A DNA stretch of 64,000 bases, taken from DASZTV01 sp035547515 (lineage in GTDB: Bacteria; Actinomycetota; Actinomycetes; JAFAQI01). Made by a program: the position numbers and the translations under genes. Below the pieces are notes generated by a model, which had not been told where the DNA came from, ran no database searches, and saw only the letters and a program-made list of their open reading frames with translations. The stretch is from NCBI GenBank assembly GCA_035547515.1, contig DASZUS010000056.1, forward strand, positions 62,001 to 126,000. Reading direction: 5' to 3'. Of this stretch, positions 1-8,032 are shown one piece after another. How positions within the stretch are numbered: the first letter of the stretch is position 1; each line of letters starts with the position of its first letter.

Positions 1-1
1 C

Positions 2-490
2 CTCGGCTTGCTGACCGGTACGTCGATCTTCGGGCGGCGCGTCACCAGCACCGTCCACTCGACGCTGGAGGGCCAGGCCGGCGGCGCCGCGGGCGCGATC
101 CAGATGATGCGCGGTGACTGGCGGCTGACGCCCGCGGTGGGGTTCACCCGCAACCAGGAGCTCGTCCACCGGGTGGTCGGCCGCGCGGGCATCGTCCTGG
201 TGGGCGAGGGTCCCTCGACGGCGGCGATCCGCCAGCTGATCACCGACCAGAAGCGCCGCATCGGCCGCGTCGCGCCGGACACGCCGATCCACGACGTGAT
301 CGTCGGCGAGGGCGAGGGTCGCGTCTCGATCCGCAAGCTGCAGTCGCACCTGGTGAAGCTGCCCCGCAAGCTGCGGCAGAAGGACGTCAACGCCGTCGAG
401 GCCCGGATGAAGGCGCTCGGCGGCCCGAACGTGCCGATCCCGAAGGGGCCGATGCCGACCAGGGTCCCCCGCCGCCAGATGCGCGGCTGA
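2..490 (+). CDS. DUF4191 family protein, C-terminal part (5' end outside window)
   Basis: The frame is open from the left edge, so the N-terminus, which in this family holds the membrane helices, is missing; 162 residues are visible. The visible part is the conserved soluble tail: a phage-shock-like alternation of short strands, the segment TSIFGRRVTSTVHSTLEGQ and a basic C-terminus rich in Pro and Arg. DUF4191 proteins are actinobacterial membrane proteins of unknown role that commonly sit near glnA and lipoate genes, and the glnA gene follows within about 1 kb here, which fits. Function is not known; the family call rests on recognition of the sequence and the context. Confidence 0.75.
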   Translation, partial: LGLLTGTSIFGRRVTSTVHSTLEGQAGGAAGAIQMMRGDWRLTPAVGFTRNQELVHRVVGRAGIVLVGEGPSTAAIRQLITDQKRRIGRVAPDTPIHDVIVGEGEGRVSIRKLQSHLVKLPRKLRQKDVNAVEARMKALGGPNVPIPKGPMPTRVPRRQMRG

Positions 491-494
491 GCGG

Positions 495-534
495 ATGGGC
501 CATTGCTGTGGCTATAGCGACAGCAATGGCCCAT
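495..534. terminator. 15-bp inverted repeat between convergent genes
   Basis: Perfect arms ATGGGCCATTGCTGT (495-509) and ACAGCAATGGCCCAT (520-534) flank a 10-nt loop that is itself partly self-complementary (GCTATAGC). It lies between the stop codons of the DUF4191 gene and the minus-strand DUF1801 gene, so it can end transcription from both sides. No clear U-run follows, which is usual in high-GC actinobacteria. Confidence 0.75.
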
Positions 535-547
535 TCGCTCTGCTGAG

Positions 548-949
548 CTACTCCCAGCCTGGGGTGCGGCCGGCTTCTTCTATCCATCCGCGAAGGTCGT
601 CGCGGTCGAGCTCATCCACGCTGGTGACCTTCAGGTAGCGGGTGCGGTCGGTCTCGCCCAGCGGTGGCGGGGACGCGAAGTCGGCGCCGCCGTAGAACAG
701 GATGTTCACGGACTTGAAGTACGGCGCGAGCTCGATGATCCAGCCGAGGTCAGGCAGCCCGTAGTGGGCGCGGTGGCGCTTGAGGGCGTAGTGAACGCCA
801 GGGATCGCCGACCGGATGGCCTCGTCGAGGCCGCGGACGATCGGCTGCATCGCCGGCATGATCTGGTCGAACCACTCGTCGATGGCGGTGTGGTCCGGCG
901 ACGGCTCAGGCGGCCGCTTCCCAGCGAGCCCTTTGACGATCTTCGGCAT
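548..949 (-). CDS. DUF1801 (YdhG/YjbR/CyaY-like fold) protein
   Basis: A 133-residue soluble protein with the DUF1801 pattern: an N-terminal amphipathic helix containing IDEWFDQIMPAMQPIVRGLDE, then IRSAIPGVHYALKRH, then the strand region around ALKRHRAHYGLPDLGWI and the ligand-like stretch FKSVNILFYGGADF. The family shares the frataxin-like fold; proposed roles are small-ligand or iron binding, but none is proven. The start ATG at 949 is the first in frame. It is downstream of, and probably not co-transcribed with, the divergent RDD gene region. Confidence is high for the family, low for function. Confidence 0.8.
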   Translation of the reverse strand: MPKIVKGLAGKRPPEPSPDHTAIDEWFDQIMPAMQPIVRGLDEAIRSAIPGVHYALKRHRAHYGLPDLGWIIELAPYFKSVNILFYGGADFASPPPLGETDRTRYLKVTSVDELDRDDLRGWIEEAGRTPGWE

Positions 950-960
950 GCCGACCAGTT

Positions 961-1404
961 CTAGCGGGTCCGGAGCATGACCGTGCCAGCGGCGCGGTCG
1001 GACATCGCGCGCCCCTCGGTGTCGATCACCAGCGCGGGCGCCACGACGGCGATCAGCAGGGTGCGCAGCAGGATCCAGCCGATGAACGGCCGGGTCTTGT
1101 CGGACTCCTTCAGGACGGCGACGCCGGCCACCCGCATCCCCGGGGTCTGGCTGGCGAGGGTCACGAAGACGATCTCGATCAGCAGGAACGCGAGGTACGC
1201 CGACAGGTTCTGCCGGTCACTGGTGTGGTAGCCGCCGTTCACCACGATGGCGAGCACGTCCGCGAGCACGGCGTCGACGAGGAAGGCCAGCAGCCGAGCG
1301 CCGAAGGTAGCCACACTCCCCGGTCCACTGTCCGGATACTGCGGCTGCGGGGCGCGCTGCGGCGCAGGCTCCGGCTTGGCGGCGTACTCGGAGTCCTTGC
1401 TCAC
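961..1404 (-). CDS. RDD family membrane protein
   Basis: A 147-residue protein with a polar Pro/Gln-rich N-terminus followed by three membrane segments (around residues 33-57, 69-91 and 108-128). The RDD hallmark is visible in ARLLAFLVDAVL (Arg and Asp in the first helix), followed by TPGMRVAGVAVL. RDD proteins are small integral membrane proteins; some act in Na+ or Li+ tolerance, most are uncharacterised. The open frame runs far upstream across glnA but only this part is coding; GTG at 1404 is chosen because the RDD domain begins about 30 residues later. It is divergent from glnA, an arrangement common in actinobacteria. Confidence 0.8.
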   Translation of the reverse strand: MSKDSEYAAKPEPAPQRAPQPQYPDSGPGSVATFGARLLAFLVDAVLADVLAIVVNGGYHTSDRQNLSAYLAFLLIEIVFVTLASQTPGMRVAGVAVLKESDKTRPFIGWILLRTLLIAVVAPALVIDTEGRAMSDRAAGTVMLRTR

Positions 1405-1524
1405 CCGGCAACGGTAGCCAGCGCCGGGATGCGCGAGAGCGCGGCGTACCGATACGTTCTGCAGGGTTGGTCCCAAACAGCTCAGACGATGCAGCGCGAC
1501 GCCGCGCGGGGAGGCAGCAGCCGA

Positions 1525-2949
1525 ATGTTCAGCAGCGCCGACGAGGTCCTCGGCTACATCAAGAAGAACGACGTGCAGTTCGTCGACGTACGGTTCTGCG
1601 ACCTGCCCGGGATCATGCAGCACTTCACCTTCCCGGCGTCGAACTTCGGCGAGTCGGTATTCACCGACGGGCTGATGTTCGACGGCTCGTCGATCCGCGG
1701 CTTCCAGCAGATCCACGAGTCGGACATGCTGCTGCTGCCCGACCCGTCGACGGCGTACATGGACCCGTTCCGCCAGCACCCGACGCTGATCATGAACTTC
1801 TTCATCCACGACCCGCTCACCGGCGAGGCCTACAGCCGCGACCCGCGCAACATCGCGAAGAAGGCCGAGGACTACCTCCGCGGCTCCGGGATCGCCGACA
1901 CCAGCTACTTCGGGCCCGAGGCGGAGTTCTACATCTTCGACGACATCCGCTACGACCAGACGCCGCACTCCGCCTACCACTACATCGACTCGGTCGAGGC
2001 GGCGTGGAACAGCGGCAAGGAGGAGCCGGGCGGCAACAAGGGCTACAAGCCGCGATACAAGGGCGGCTACTTCCCGGTGCCGCCGACCGACCACTTCACC
2101 GACCTGCGCTCGGAGATGGTGCGGGTGCTCATCGAGATCGGCATCGACGTCGAGATGCAGCACCACGAGGTGGGTACGGCGGGGCAGGCTGAGATCGACT
2201 TCCGGTTCGGCACGCTGCTGAAGACCGCCGACAACCTGATGAACTTCAAGTACGTGATCCGCAACGTCGCGCGCCAGCACGGCCGGACGGTGACGTTCAT
2301 GTCGAAGCCGATCTTCCAGGACAACGGCTCGGGCATGCACTGCCACCAGTCGCTGTGGAAGGACGGCGCGCCGCTGTTCTATGACGAGGTCGGGTACGCC
2401 GGGCTGTCGGACATGGCGCGGCACTACATCGGCGGGCTGCTCAAGCACGCACCTTCGCTTTTGGCCTTCACGAACCCGACGACGAACTCGTACCGCCGGC
2501 TGGTGCCGGGGTATGAGGCGCCGGTCAACCTGGTGTACTCGCAGCGCAACCGCTCCGCGTGCTGCCGGATCCCAATCACCGGCTCGAACCCGAAGGCGAA
2601 GCGGCTGGAGTTCCGGGTGCCGGACCCGTCGTGCAACCCCTACCTCGCGTTCTCCGCGATGCTGATGGCCGGCCTCGACGGTGTGGTCAACCGCATCGAG
2701 CCGCCGCAGCCGGTCGACAAGGACCTCTACGAGCTGCCGCCGGACGAGCTCGCCGCCGTACCGCAGGTGCCGGGCTCGCTCGAGGCCGTGCTCGACAACC
2801 TCGAGACCGACCACGACTACCTGCTGCAGGGTGGTGTCTTCACACCGGACGTCATCGAGACCTGGGTCGAGTACAAGCGCGAGCACGAGGTCGACGCGAT
2901 CCGCTTGCGCCCGCATCCGTACGAGTTCGCGCTCTATTACGACATCTAA
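1525..2949 (+). CDS. glnA: Type I glutamine synthetase
   Basis: A 474-residue enzyme making glutamine from glutamate, ammonia and ATP; the central ammonium-assimilation step in the cytoplasm, active as a dodecamer. Visible motifs: N-terminal beta-grasp (residues ~1-100) with FDGSSIRGFQ, the metal/glutamate site GPEAEFYIFD, the ATP motif KPIFQDNGSGMHCHQSLW, glutamate-binding NRSACCRIPI, and the adenylylation loop KDLYELPPDE with target Tyr402, marking the GSI-beta subtype regulated by GlnE. Start ATG 1525 follows GGGGAGG nine bases upstream; the longer open frame is not conserved. Nothing resembling a clean GlnR box was seen in the 120-bp upstream region. Confidence 0.97.
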   Translation: MFSSADEVLGYIKKNDVQFVDVRFCDLPGIMQHFTFPASNFGESVFTDGLMFDGSSIRGFQQIHESDMLLLPDPSTAYMDPFRQHPTLIMNFFIHDPLTGEAYSRDPRNIAKKAEDYLRGSGIADTSYFGPEAEFYIFDDIRYDQTPHSAYHYIDSVEAAWNSGKEEPGGNKGYKPRYKGGYFPVPPTDHFTDLRSEMVRVLIEIGIDVEMQHHEVGTAGQAEIDFRFGTLLKTADNLMNFKYVIRNVARQHGRTVTFMSKPIFQDNGSGMHCHQSLWKDGAPLFYDEVGYAGLSDMARHYIGGLLKHAPSLLAFTNPTTNSYRRLVPGYEAPVNLVYSQRNRSACCRIPITGSNPKAKRLEFRVPDPSCNPYLAFSAMLMAGLDGVVNRIEPPQPVDKDLYELPPDELAAVPQVPGSLEAVLDNLETDHDYLLQGGVFTPDVIETWVEYKREHEVDAIRLRPHPYEFALYYDI

Positions 2950-2980
2950 TCCGGGCAGGTCGCTGACCTGCTAGTTCAAT

Positions 2981-3045
2981 GAGAAAACGGCCGCTGACCT
3001 GCGGAAACGCTTCCGAGCGCTACTCATGGTCAGCGGTCGTTTCTC
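2981..3045 (+). terminator. glnA terminator-like long stem-loop
   Basis: The left arm 2981-2999 (GAGAAAACGGCCGCTGACC) pairs with 3028-3045 (GGTCAGCGGTCGTTTCTC) with one bulge and one wobble, and a T-rich tract CGTCGTTTT follows. A smaller perfect hairpin, GCAGGTC/GACCTGC, precedes it at 2955-2971. Position 30 nt past the glnA stop supports a transcription terminator. Confidence 0.7.
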
Positions 3046-3460
3046 GTCGTTTTGCGCCCCTCGTGCGCCTAGTGCGCCCCTTGGTGCGCCGCCGCGCCGA
3101 TGGTGAGTAGAGCGCAACGCCGGCTCGAACGACGACGCTAGATGCACGGCTAGAGATCCCGCGCACGTAAGGCCTCTCGGCTGACCTGCCGGTGCAGCAG
3201 CCCCCACGGGAGAGAGAGCGGCTATCCCGGTGCGCGCGCCGTGAGCCGGCTCAGGCCCTCTGTTGCCGTACGTGTGACTCCGTTGACCTGATTGGCAGCA
3301 TCGGCTCTACCTCAACCCCTGCTTGGCCTCCGCGCCTGCCGCAACAACATCGACGGACGAATCGACTTTCCAATGTGTCGCGACGACATCACGATTAAGT
3401 GCCTGAGCGGCATTCAGCTCAGCGAGATCACGGCGCAGAACACAGGGGTGAGGTCGGGCG
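3046..3460. other. Intergenic region at the edge of the accessory stretch
   Basis: No reading frame here has convincing codon use on either strand. The sequence holds several CTGACCTGC-like repeats (2963, 2993, 3180), a run of TGCGCC-type repeats near 3064-3092, and no tRNA or recognisable integrase. It marks the switch from the GC-rich housekeeping block to the lower-GC accessory genes; an old insertion junction is possible but unproven. Confidence 0.4.
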
Positions 3461-4201
3461 TTGAGCGACATCCCGGATGACATACAACTTCGACTCAGTC
3501 ATGCCAGTGACCACGCGGAAACCTTGAAGCACCAACTCGCCCGATTTCCTACGAACGACTTCACGACGCTGACTGAGGTAGAGGCCGAAGGTCTGCGCCA
3601 CGTGTACAAGATCTATAAGTTGAAGAAGACGCCCCGATACTGGCCTCTCGTCCTCGGCGACTTTCTTCACGACATGCGTTCTGCACTGGACAACATGGCG
3701 TACGCGTTTGCTGCTCAGACGCACGATCCCCTCCCCGATCAGATCGAGAGACGCATCGCTTTCCCAATCACCGACAGCGTCGGCGAGTACAGGAACAAGG
3801 CACGTAACCTCGCTGCTGATGCGGGGCAGCCCTTCGCGGATTACGTCGAAAGCGTGCAGCCGTATGGCGGACTCACAAGCGTCCACGCGGCGCTCTGGCA
3901 GCTCCAACGGCTCAACAACGTCGACAAGCACCGCAAGGTGTCGGTTGTACACATCTCGATCCAGAGCCAGCAGATCATCAGGCCTGACTCCATACTGAAA
4001 GAGTCGAGCTACACCCTGATGGGTTCGGTCGAAGACGGAGCGGAGATCGCGCGATTCACGTTCCACCGACCACGCTCCCAGCCGTACTTCGAGCCTAGAC
4101 CCACCCTCGCGATCGGCGTGCCGCTAGGCGGCGAGTTGACGATCCTTCTGGACGCGATTTCGACAAAGGTCACGCAGATCGTGCGGGGAGCGCCTTGGTG
4201 A
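3461..4201 (+). CDS. Hypothetical protein, orphan soluble family
   Basis: A 246-residue soluble protein starting at TTG 3461 (GGGGTGAGG upstream). The N-terminal half is helical, and the segment GDFLHDMRSALDNMAYAFA followed by a FPI motif (IAFPITDSVGEYRNKA) is typical of a hypothetical family found scattered in soil bacteria, where a helix with a conserved Arg-Ser-Ala-Leu-Asp core precedes a Phe-Pro-Ile strand. A second conserved element is LNNVDKHRKVSVV. No catalytic motif was recognised. Base composition is clearly less GC-rich than glnA, suggesting acquisition. Function unknown. Confidence 0.75.
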   Translation: MSDIPDDIQLRLSHASDHAETLKHQLARFPTNDFTTLTEVEAEGLRHVYKIYKLKKTPRYWPLVLGDFLHDMRSALDNMAYAFAAQTHDPLPDQIERRIAFPITDSVGEYRNKARNLAADAGQPFADYVESVQPYGGLTSVHAALWQLQRLNNVDKHRKVSVVHISIQSQQIIRPDSILKESSYTLMGSVEDGAEIARFTFHRPRSQPYFEPRPTLAIGVPLGGELTILLDAISTKVTQIVRGAPW

Positions 4202-4593
4202 GTGGGTCCTGTCGGTTCAGCCAGCCATCTATCCGGTTCGCCTGAGTCGATCAGGCGAGGCTCCGACGTCACCACGCCGTTACTACTGCACCGACGGACA
4301 CCGGGAACGACCAAGTAGCCAGCAGGGTGCTCAACTCGCCCCCAGCCGCGCCCCGCTGCCAGCAAATCGCGCTGAGAGCCAGGTCACTGCCGAATGTCGC
4401 GCTGATCGCGGCTATCAGCGCGACATTTGTCCTCACCTCGACAAAGCCGCCGGCGGGCACGTCTGTCGAGGCATGGGGCGGCGCCGGAGCCCGTGTCAAT
4501 CAAGCCTGGAGGGCGGCCGACCACGTAGGTTCGCAACTGCGTGATAGGAGGAGGCGACAGGTTGAACGGTCACCCTGTCGCGCGCCGCTGAGC
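4202..4593. other. Intergenic region with one strong hairpin
   Basis: About 390 bases without a convincing gene. It contains a perfect 14-bp inverted repeat (listed separately) and, near its end, a good Shine-Dalgarno AGGAGG at 4547-4552. That ribosome site sits well for a TTG at 4562, but the frame from there stops after nine codons, so either a second lesion exists or the real start is the ATG at 4594. Confidence 0.45.
4393..4427. terminator. Perfect 14-bp inverted repeat
   Basis: Arms AATGTCGCGCTGAT (4393-4406) and ATCAGCGCGACATT (4414-4427) with a 7-nt loop, followed by TGTCCTC. It lies 190 nt after the preceding stop codon and 120 nt before the next gene pair. A terminator is likely; a large operator for the downstream pair cannot be excluded. 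Confidence 0.55.
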
Positions 4594-5546
4594 ATGGAAC
4601 CCCGGCTGCTGCCCGTCAACGCCGTGCTGGCATTGACGACTCCCGGTGACATGAACCCGTGTCCCCTGGCAGACGCGGGATTTCGGATCGCGGCCCTTGA
4701 GGTCCCGGTCGGCGTCGAGCCGGAGAAACTCGTCGTCGATGTCGTCCTTTGGCATCCGGAAGAGGCAGTCCTCGTGGCCGTCGAAGGAAAGTCGGGTGCC
4801 AACGTCGATGAGCCTCAGGCTCAGAAGTACGGGCGCTTGGACGCCCAATCGCTTGTCCACGCATCATCGGTCGACCTGCGAAGTGGCGGACGTCCGTCGA
4901 CGGCCATCCTTTACGCGGTGCAGGAACACAACGTTGCCCGGATTCGGCAGGGCCTTGCCGCCGCGGGTGTCAGCGCTCCGATACTCGGCGTGACAACCGA
5001 CCACGTTCAGCTGCACGAAGCGCAGGTAGCGCACCCCCTTATCGCCAGTGCGCTGGGCACCGCAGTCGTCGAGCTGCCGTGGAAAGTTCCTCGCATCCTG
5101 CCCTGTGATCACGACTCGCCTCTCGACATCGTCCGCCCACAGGTGATGGCTGTCGTGATCGGCCACCTTCCAGACGTACCGACGAGGTCAGCGCCTCGAC
5201 CATCGCTGAGGAGACTCTGCGCCATCTACCCAAGTACGGACGAGGCGCGAAGAACCGTTTCGTTCACACTGTCGGCGATTGTCTCCGCCGAATCGCGGCA
5301 GATCAGCCAGATACGTTCGAGTTCAGGCCGGCGACCGCAAACCACGAAGCCGCGATGCGCTTCCTCAGAACGCCGGAAGACCACGACAACCGTGGTCGAA
5401 CCCAGGCATATCAGGCGTTGGGCCGCGAAGGTCGTGCCCGGCGCAGGCGGCCGGTACAGGACCCTGATCAGCTCGATTTGTTGAGCGAGCTCGGGAGCGG
5501 CGAAACTGTCTCTGGTAGGGACGACGATCAGGCAGAGGAGGAGTGA
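4594..5546 (+). pseudogene. PD-(D/E)XK nuclease-like protein, frameshifted
   Basis: The first part (4594 to about 5180) encodes a domain with a restriction-endonuclease-like signature: D49 in VVDVVLW, then E64-x-K66 in AVEGKSGANV, 14 residues apart, followed by a Gln and Tyr in the next helix, as in PD-(D/E)XK enzymes. The coding signal then moves to the -1 frame somewhere between about 5100 and 5190 and continues as DEVSASTIAEETLRHLPKYG and onward to the stop at 5544-5546, ending in an acidic tail. The second frame ends exactly at the start of the next gene, so both halves are one gene. The shift may be a real lesion, an assembly error or, less likely, recoding; no slippery heptamer was seen. 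DNA cleavage is inferred from motif only. Confidence 0.6.
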
Positions 5547-6616
5547 TGAGCGCACGCGGTGCTCTGGCAGACGAGCTCCATCTCGACGCCTCCGCCCCAA
5601 CTAAGACGTTCGTTCTCGAAGTCCATACCGATGACCCGGATGCGTACCTCGAGGAGCTGTTCGGCCGAGGAGCTGTTCACTCTACCGACGACGGGTACCT
5701 CCATCGCGCCCTTATCGACGAGGGTGAGATGTGGGTGGACCGACTGGACTCGCGATTTTGGTCCTTCCACACCGACCTTCCCGCATATCCTGCCAGGCGT
5801 TTCCTCCACGAGCGGGTGCAGCGGCGTCGCGACCTGGATTGGCTCTGGCTACCCACGCAGCACCTTCGAAGGGTTAGCCGTAACGGCCCGGCGCGAAGGC
5901 TGCGGACCGACTTCGCCGGGCAGAGCCTTCGGGGTGTTGACGCTCCTGGAACTGGTCTCAAACTGCAAGCCACGGGTAAGCAGGCCGAAAAGCTCTTGGA
6001 CTTCCTTTCCCAGAGCGATGAGTACAAAGCGGCCTTGTCACTCGACGCGATCCAGGTCTCGGTCGACGACGGGGCCGGCGGAGTAATGAATGAGGCTGTA
6101 CATCGCCAAGGACAGTTCGCCGCGTCGGGCGACAGCCTCGACACGCACCTGCAGTTTGTGCGATCGGTTGTCGCGACATATGCCTCGTTCATCGAGTTGC
6201 TCGAGGCGAAGGCTCTGGGGTGGGATCCGCTGACGGCAGGCGACGACAACGAAGGGGCCAGCCTTATCGGAGCGCCCGTCGGCATCCATTTCAGTCAGCA
6301 CATCGCTGATTTGAGCCTGTTTGTCGAAGAGCTCTTCGACAGCAAGGAACCCTTCCGTCTTTGGGGCGTACCACGTGTCGAGGACGATGTCGTGGAGGTA
6401 GATGCGGTCGATCTTCACGTCGGCCAGCGTCTTCGGATGGACGTAGGCCACGACTGGATGCGCGTCTACTTGGAGCGAGGCTCCTGCGGTAACACCGTGG
6501 CGCGTCTTGTCAGCAACCTCCAACACCGCTTCGACAGCGGCCTCGAACTCAGCGATCCAGCGCTCAACGCAGCGCTGATGGCAGGTGCCGCCGTCGCCGG
6601 CTCACTGGTGGCCTAG
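5546..6616 (+). CDS. Hypothetical partner protein of the nuclease-like gene
   Basis: A 356-residue protein whose ATG shares its A with the stop of the upstream nuclease-like gene (TGATG), so the two are translationally coupled and probably work together. The N-terminus is a small alpha/beta domain (residues ~15-100) with LEVHTDDPDAYLEELFGRGA and FWSFHTDLPAYPARRFLHER; the C-terminal third is strand-rich, and the last 15 residues are Ala/Gly-rich. No known domain was recognised. Being coupled to a nuclease-like gene within an accessory stretch hints at a defence or mobile-element role, but this is inference. Confidence 0.7.
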   Translation: MSARGALADELHLDASAPTKTFVLEVHTDDPDAYLEELFGRGAVHSTDDGYLHRALIDEGEMWVDRLDSRFWSFHTDLPAYPARRFLHERVQRRRDLDWLWLPTQHLRRVSRNGPARRLRTDFAGQSLRGVDAPGTGLKLQATGKQAEKLLDFLSQSDEYKAALSLDAIQVSVDDGAGGVMNEAVHRQGQFAASGDSLDTHLQFVRSVVATYASFIELLEAKALGWDPLTAGDDNEGASLIGAPVGIHFSQHIADLSLFVEELFDSKEPFRLWGVPRVEDDVVEVDAVDLHVGQRLRMDVGHDWMRVYLERGSCGNTVARLVSNLQHRFDSGLELSDPALNAALMAGAAVAGSLVA

Positions 6617-6921
6617 CGAGCCGGCGAACGCCATGCTCCGTCCGGATCGCGCAGGATGGTCCTGCCAACACCGAAGTTGTTGTCGTTGACGCGATAGACA
6701 CTGGGCACGTGAGCGACGACGACGGCCGGCTGCAGTTCGTAGGCGCAGGCGTCGCGGCGAGTCTCGTCCGTGCTGCCGCCAGGTTCGAGCGGCTGGTCGA
6801 AGGCATATCCGTCCACGGAGGCGACTTTCTCGCCGCACGCATGTAAGCGCCGGTAGGGCCAGCAGATGCCCGCCCCGCCGTCTCGACGGCCCCGGGGGCG
6901 ATGGCTCTCGCGGAAACGCAT
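6613..6921 (-). CDS. Doubtful small open frame in a gene gap
   Basis: A 102-codon frame in the 364-base gap between the hypothetical protein and the transposase remnant. Its C-terminal half (AVVVAHVPSVYRVNDNNFGV) has a plausible protein composition, but the N-terminal half is Arg/Gly-rich and looks like a by-product of high GC. No ribosome-binding site was found at the ATG (6921); a GTG-started shorter version is equally possible. It may be the remnant of a gene cut by the nearby transposon. Apart from this the gap holds nothing recognisable. Confidence 0.25.
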   Translation of the reverse strand: MRFRESHRPRGRRDGGAGICWPYRRLHACGEKVASVDGYAFDQPLEPGGSTDETRRDACAYELQPAVVVAHVPSVYRVNDNNFGVGRTILRDPDGAWRSPAR

Positions 6922-6980
6922 GGGCCCCGACCCGACGAGGGGTCTGTCAGCGTCTGGTTGGCCAGGCCAGGGCTGAGGGG

Positions 6981-7253
6981 GTGGAGCTGGTCGGCCCTGG
7001 CGGGCTGTTGACCGGGTTGACCAAGACGGTGTTGGAGACCGCGCTTGAGGAGGAGCTCACGGAGCGCCTCGGGTATGACAAGGACGATCCGGTCGGCCGC
7101 AACGGTGGCAACAACCGTAACGGCAGCCGTTCCAAGACGGTGCTCACCGAGGTCGGGCGGTCGAGCTGGACGTTCCGCGCGACCGGGACGGCACGTTCGA
7201 GCCGCTGATCGTTCGTAAGCGGCAGCGCCGTTTGGACGGGATCGAGAAGTGCC
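6981..7253 (+). pseudogene. IS256-family (Mutator) transposase remnant
   Basis: An internal N-terminal piece of an IS256-type DDE transposase. Recognisable family motifs: GPGGLLTGLTKTVLETALE, EELTERLGYDKDD, GRNGGNNRNGSRSKTVLTEV, then after a frameshift near 7155 the continuation VPRDRDGTFEPLIVRKRQRR and RLDGIEKC, where homology stops. The first ~20 residues and everything after about residue 110, including the catalytic DDE residues, are absent, so this cannot transpose. No terminal inverted repeats were found nearby. It is evidence that this region has received mobile DNA. Confidence 0.85.
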
Positions 7254-7308
7254 GTTCGGGGTTCACTCGGGAGACCGGGCACCAGACGCCACGGCAGTGC
7301 GCTCAGCA

Positions 7309-7740
7309 TCACGCCGAAGCGCGACCGCATGCGCCGCAGACCCCAGAGAACGTGACAGCGGCGCGTCCGCAACTCGGGCAGACCTTTAGGTCGTGACGCT
7401 CGGCGCTCTTCGCGGTGTCCCCGTGAGGCTCCGATACCGGAACGTCTCGTCCGCAGTGCTTACAGATGATGGCGGCAGGCTGAATGACCTCGGCACACCA
7501 AGGGCAGTGTCGGAGTCGCTGCCCGGCAAGCACCTGTGTCGCGGCTGCGACCTGAGCACTGCGTACTGCTTCTGCCTCTGGAGTCGCGGGAATCACTGCG
7601 ACGATGATCAGCCCAATCGGGCCGAAAAGAAGCCCAAGCACGAAACCCGCGCCAGCATGGCCCTTATTTGAGCCAATTGCGCTGCCGATGATGGCGAAAG
7701 GCAGCCCGACGACAAGCAGCAGCGCCACGAATGCGCCCAC
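7309..7740 (-). CDS. Membrane protein with two zinc ribbons
   Basis: A 143-residue protein. GTG 7740 is preferred because AAGGGGGC lies at good distance; the open frame extends 20 codons further. Two membrane segments come first (VGAFVALLLVVGLPFAIIG and AGAGFVLGLLFGPIGLIIVA), then a linker, then two Cys4 zinc ribbons: CPWC...CKHC and CPSC...CGAC. The order (helical hairpin, zinc ribbons) is common in small phage or host proteins of unknown function. The C-terminal ribbon ends 56 bases from the transposase remnant, so the 3' end may once have been different. Confidence 0.75.
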   Translation of the reverse strand: MGAFVALLLVVGLPFAIIGSAIGSNKGHAGAGFVLGLLFGPIGLIIVAVIPATPEAEAVRSAQVAAATQVLAGQRLRHCPWCAEVIQPAAIICKHCGRDVPVSEPHGDTAKSAERHDLKVCPSCGRAAVTFSGVCGACGRASA

Positions 7741-8032
7741 AGATGTAGCCCCCTTCCGCGCGTCCGACAACGAAGGCGCGCACGGCGTATGACAGCACAC
7801 TCACTTCCCGGCGGTGCCTGGTTCTGCGGCCCCGACGCGCCGTAAGGCGCGTGCGGCGCCTAACGACTGAGTACGGCGGGTCGCCGGGGCGGAATGGCTC
7901 AAAATGCCCATGGAAAAGCCCGATCTCGCGCTCAAGACTGGAGCGTGATGATCACGGGATGACTTGCAGCACGCTCCACCAGCTGCTCATCTCTTGTCCA
8001 GGCGCAAGCTGCGGGAAGGACCGACTCGGACG
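7741..8032. other. Divergent intergenic region
   Basis: About 290 bases between two divergent genes. A perfect hairpin ACGCGCC-GTAA-GGCGCGT lies at 7835-7852. No gene, tRNA or clear promoter consensus was found; it presumably contains the two promoters. Confidence 0.35.

Noticed and set aside
1405..1524. GlnR-type operator upstream of glnA
   Set aside because: Only partial matches to the consensus were seen; no clean half-site pair.
961..2916. A very long minus-strand open frame across glnA
   Set aside because: The part over glnA is a high-GC shadow of the glutamine synthetase gene; only the RDD portion (961-1404) is coding.
5100..5190. Programmed -1 frameshift in the nuclease-like gene
   Set aside because: No slippery heptamer or downstream pseudoknot was recognised; a mutation or error is simpler.
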